From Parastagonospora avenae f. sp. tritici 18332-5 (Eukaryota > Ascomycota > Dothideomycetes > Pleosporales > Phaeosphaeriaceae): DNA of 64,000 nucleotides. The translations under genes and the position numbers were made by a program. Positions 63,589 through 64,000 of the stretch are shown here, in pieces. The stretch lies in assembly GCA_022559985.1 (NCBI GenBank), contig JAFJTR010000054.1:170781-234780 (forward strand). Direction: 5' to 3'. How positions within the stretch are numbered: position 1 is the stretch's first letter; each line of letters opens with the position of its first letter. Below the pieces are notes generated by a model. That model had not been told where the DNA came from and did not search any database. It saw only the letters and a program-made list of their open reading frames with translations.

Positions 63589-64000
63589 TCTGTCCTAGTA
63601 GGTCGTAACACTGCTAAAGATTGAGGTGGTTGCGCTTGAGTTTCAGCACAAAGGCGAAATAGAAGTCGGGTTTCCTCAGGCTGACATGCAACTTAACAGG
63701 AGTCGAAGGAGGTGGAGTACCCCGCTTGATGCTTATATTGGCTGTTGTCATGACTTAGCTCGTACCGTAGAACCTAACCGACACGAGGCGCACGTGATCT
63801 ACTTCTCTCATAAAATGTCACATCATCAGCCACTAAATTCATGGCAGATATTGCCTGCGGTGAACTTGTTGCCAGCGTTCGAGGGTATGCATAAAAATGT
63901 GTATGTGTCGGTTGACCGGGTATTGGATGTGTACGCCCGCAGGCGTACGCCAAAAGGTGAGCAGGCAAGATGATTCTGTTGATTACTTGACTACTGCCCT
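63589..64000. other. Right window edge, no supported gene
   Basis: A forward frame 63626-63973 has no recognisable features and overlaps the promoter of the small cysteine-rich gene. Confidence 0.4.

Noticed and set aside
1..64000. tRNA or rRNA genes
   Set aside because: No convincing B-box plus acceptor-stem combination or rRNA core sequence was noticed by eye; a tRNAscan run would settle it.

Overview
This window is nuclear DNA of a filamentous ascomycete (Pezizomycotina), most likely a dothideomycete. The evidence is a gene set that is uniformly fungal: HET-domain proteins, Zn2Cys6 clusters, a CE5 esterase, a GH3 glucosidase, an amadoriase-type oxidase, NCS1 and DAL5-type permeases, a chromodomain protein and a zf-3CxxC protein. 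Introns are short (45-65 nt, one exception near 210 nt) with GTAAGT-like donors and CTAAC/CTGAC-like branch sites. No operons, rRNA or tRNA genes were seen. The class assignment is inference.

Layout. 1-13.9 kb is ordinary gene space. It holds the 3' end of a repeat-containing surface protein, a small secreted cysteine protein with a GC-AG intron, an F-box-like protein, a coiled-coil protein, a broken family-2 glycosyltransferase, a CE5 esterase and an FAD amadoriase. 15.1-16.3 kb is a decayed pogo/Fot1-type transposase. 16.6-23.5 kb groups an MDR reductase with a divergently transcribed hydantoinase/oxoprolinase and NCS1 permease; their shared 0.86 kb promoter carries five GATAAG motifs. 23.9-26.9 kb is a GHKL-like ATPase gene that appears decayed and contains a ~150-bp dispersed repeat. 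27.3-37.3 kb holds a GH3 glucosidase, a GPI-type wall protein, a histidine phosphatase ending in a PCNA-binding-like motif, and a protein with three consecutive Zn2Cys6-type clusters. 38-42 kb is a second divergent catabolic pair, a TauD dioxygenase and a DAL5-type MFS transporter.

From about 43 kb rightward the window looks like an accessory compartment. Genes are sparse and separated by repeat relics. There are three HET-domain genes, a chromodomain protein, a zf-3CxxC protein, an F-box/zinc protein and a 72-residue cysteine-rich gene in three exons. The most striking gene (44126-47407) encodes two CyanoVirin-N-homology lectin domains followed by a HET domain that has ankyrin repeats inserted between its first two conserved motifs. 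The other two HET genes end in ankyrin arrays, and each lies between its own pair of inward-facing ~90-110 bp inverted repeats about 3 kb apart. Together these suggest a non-self-recognition/cell-death locus undergoing rearrangement. That functional reading is inference from domain content only.
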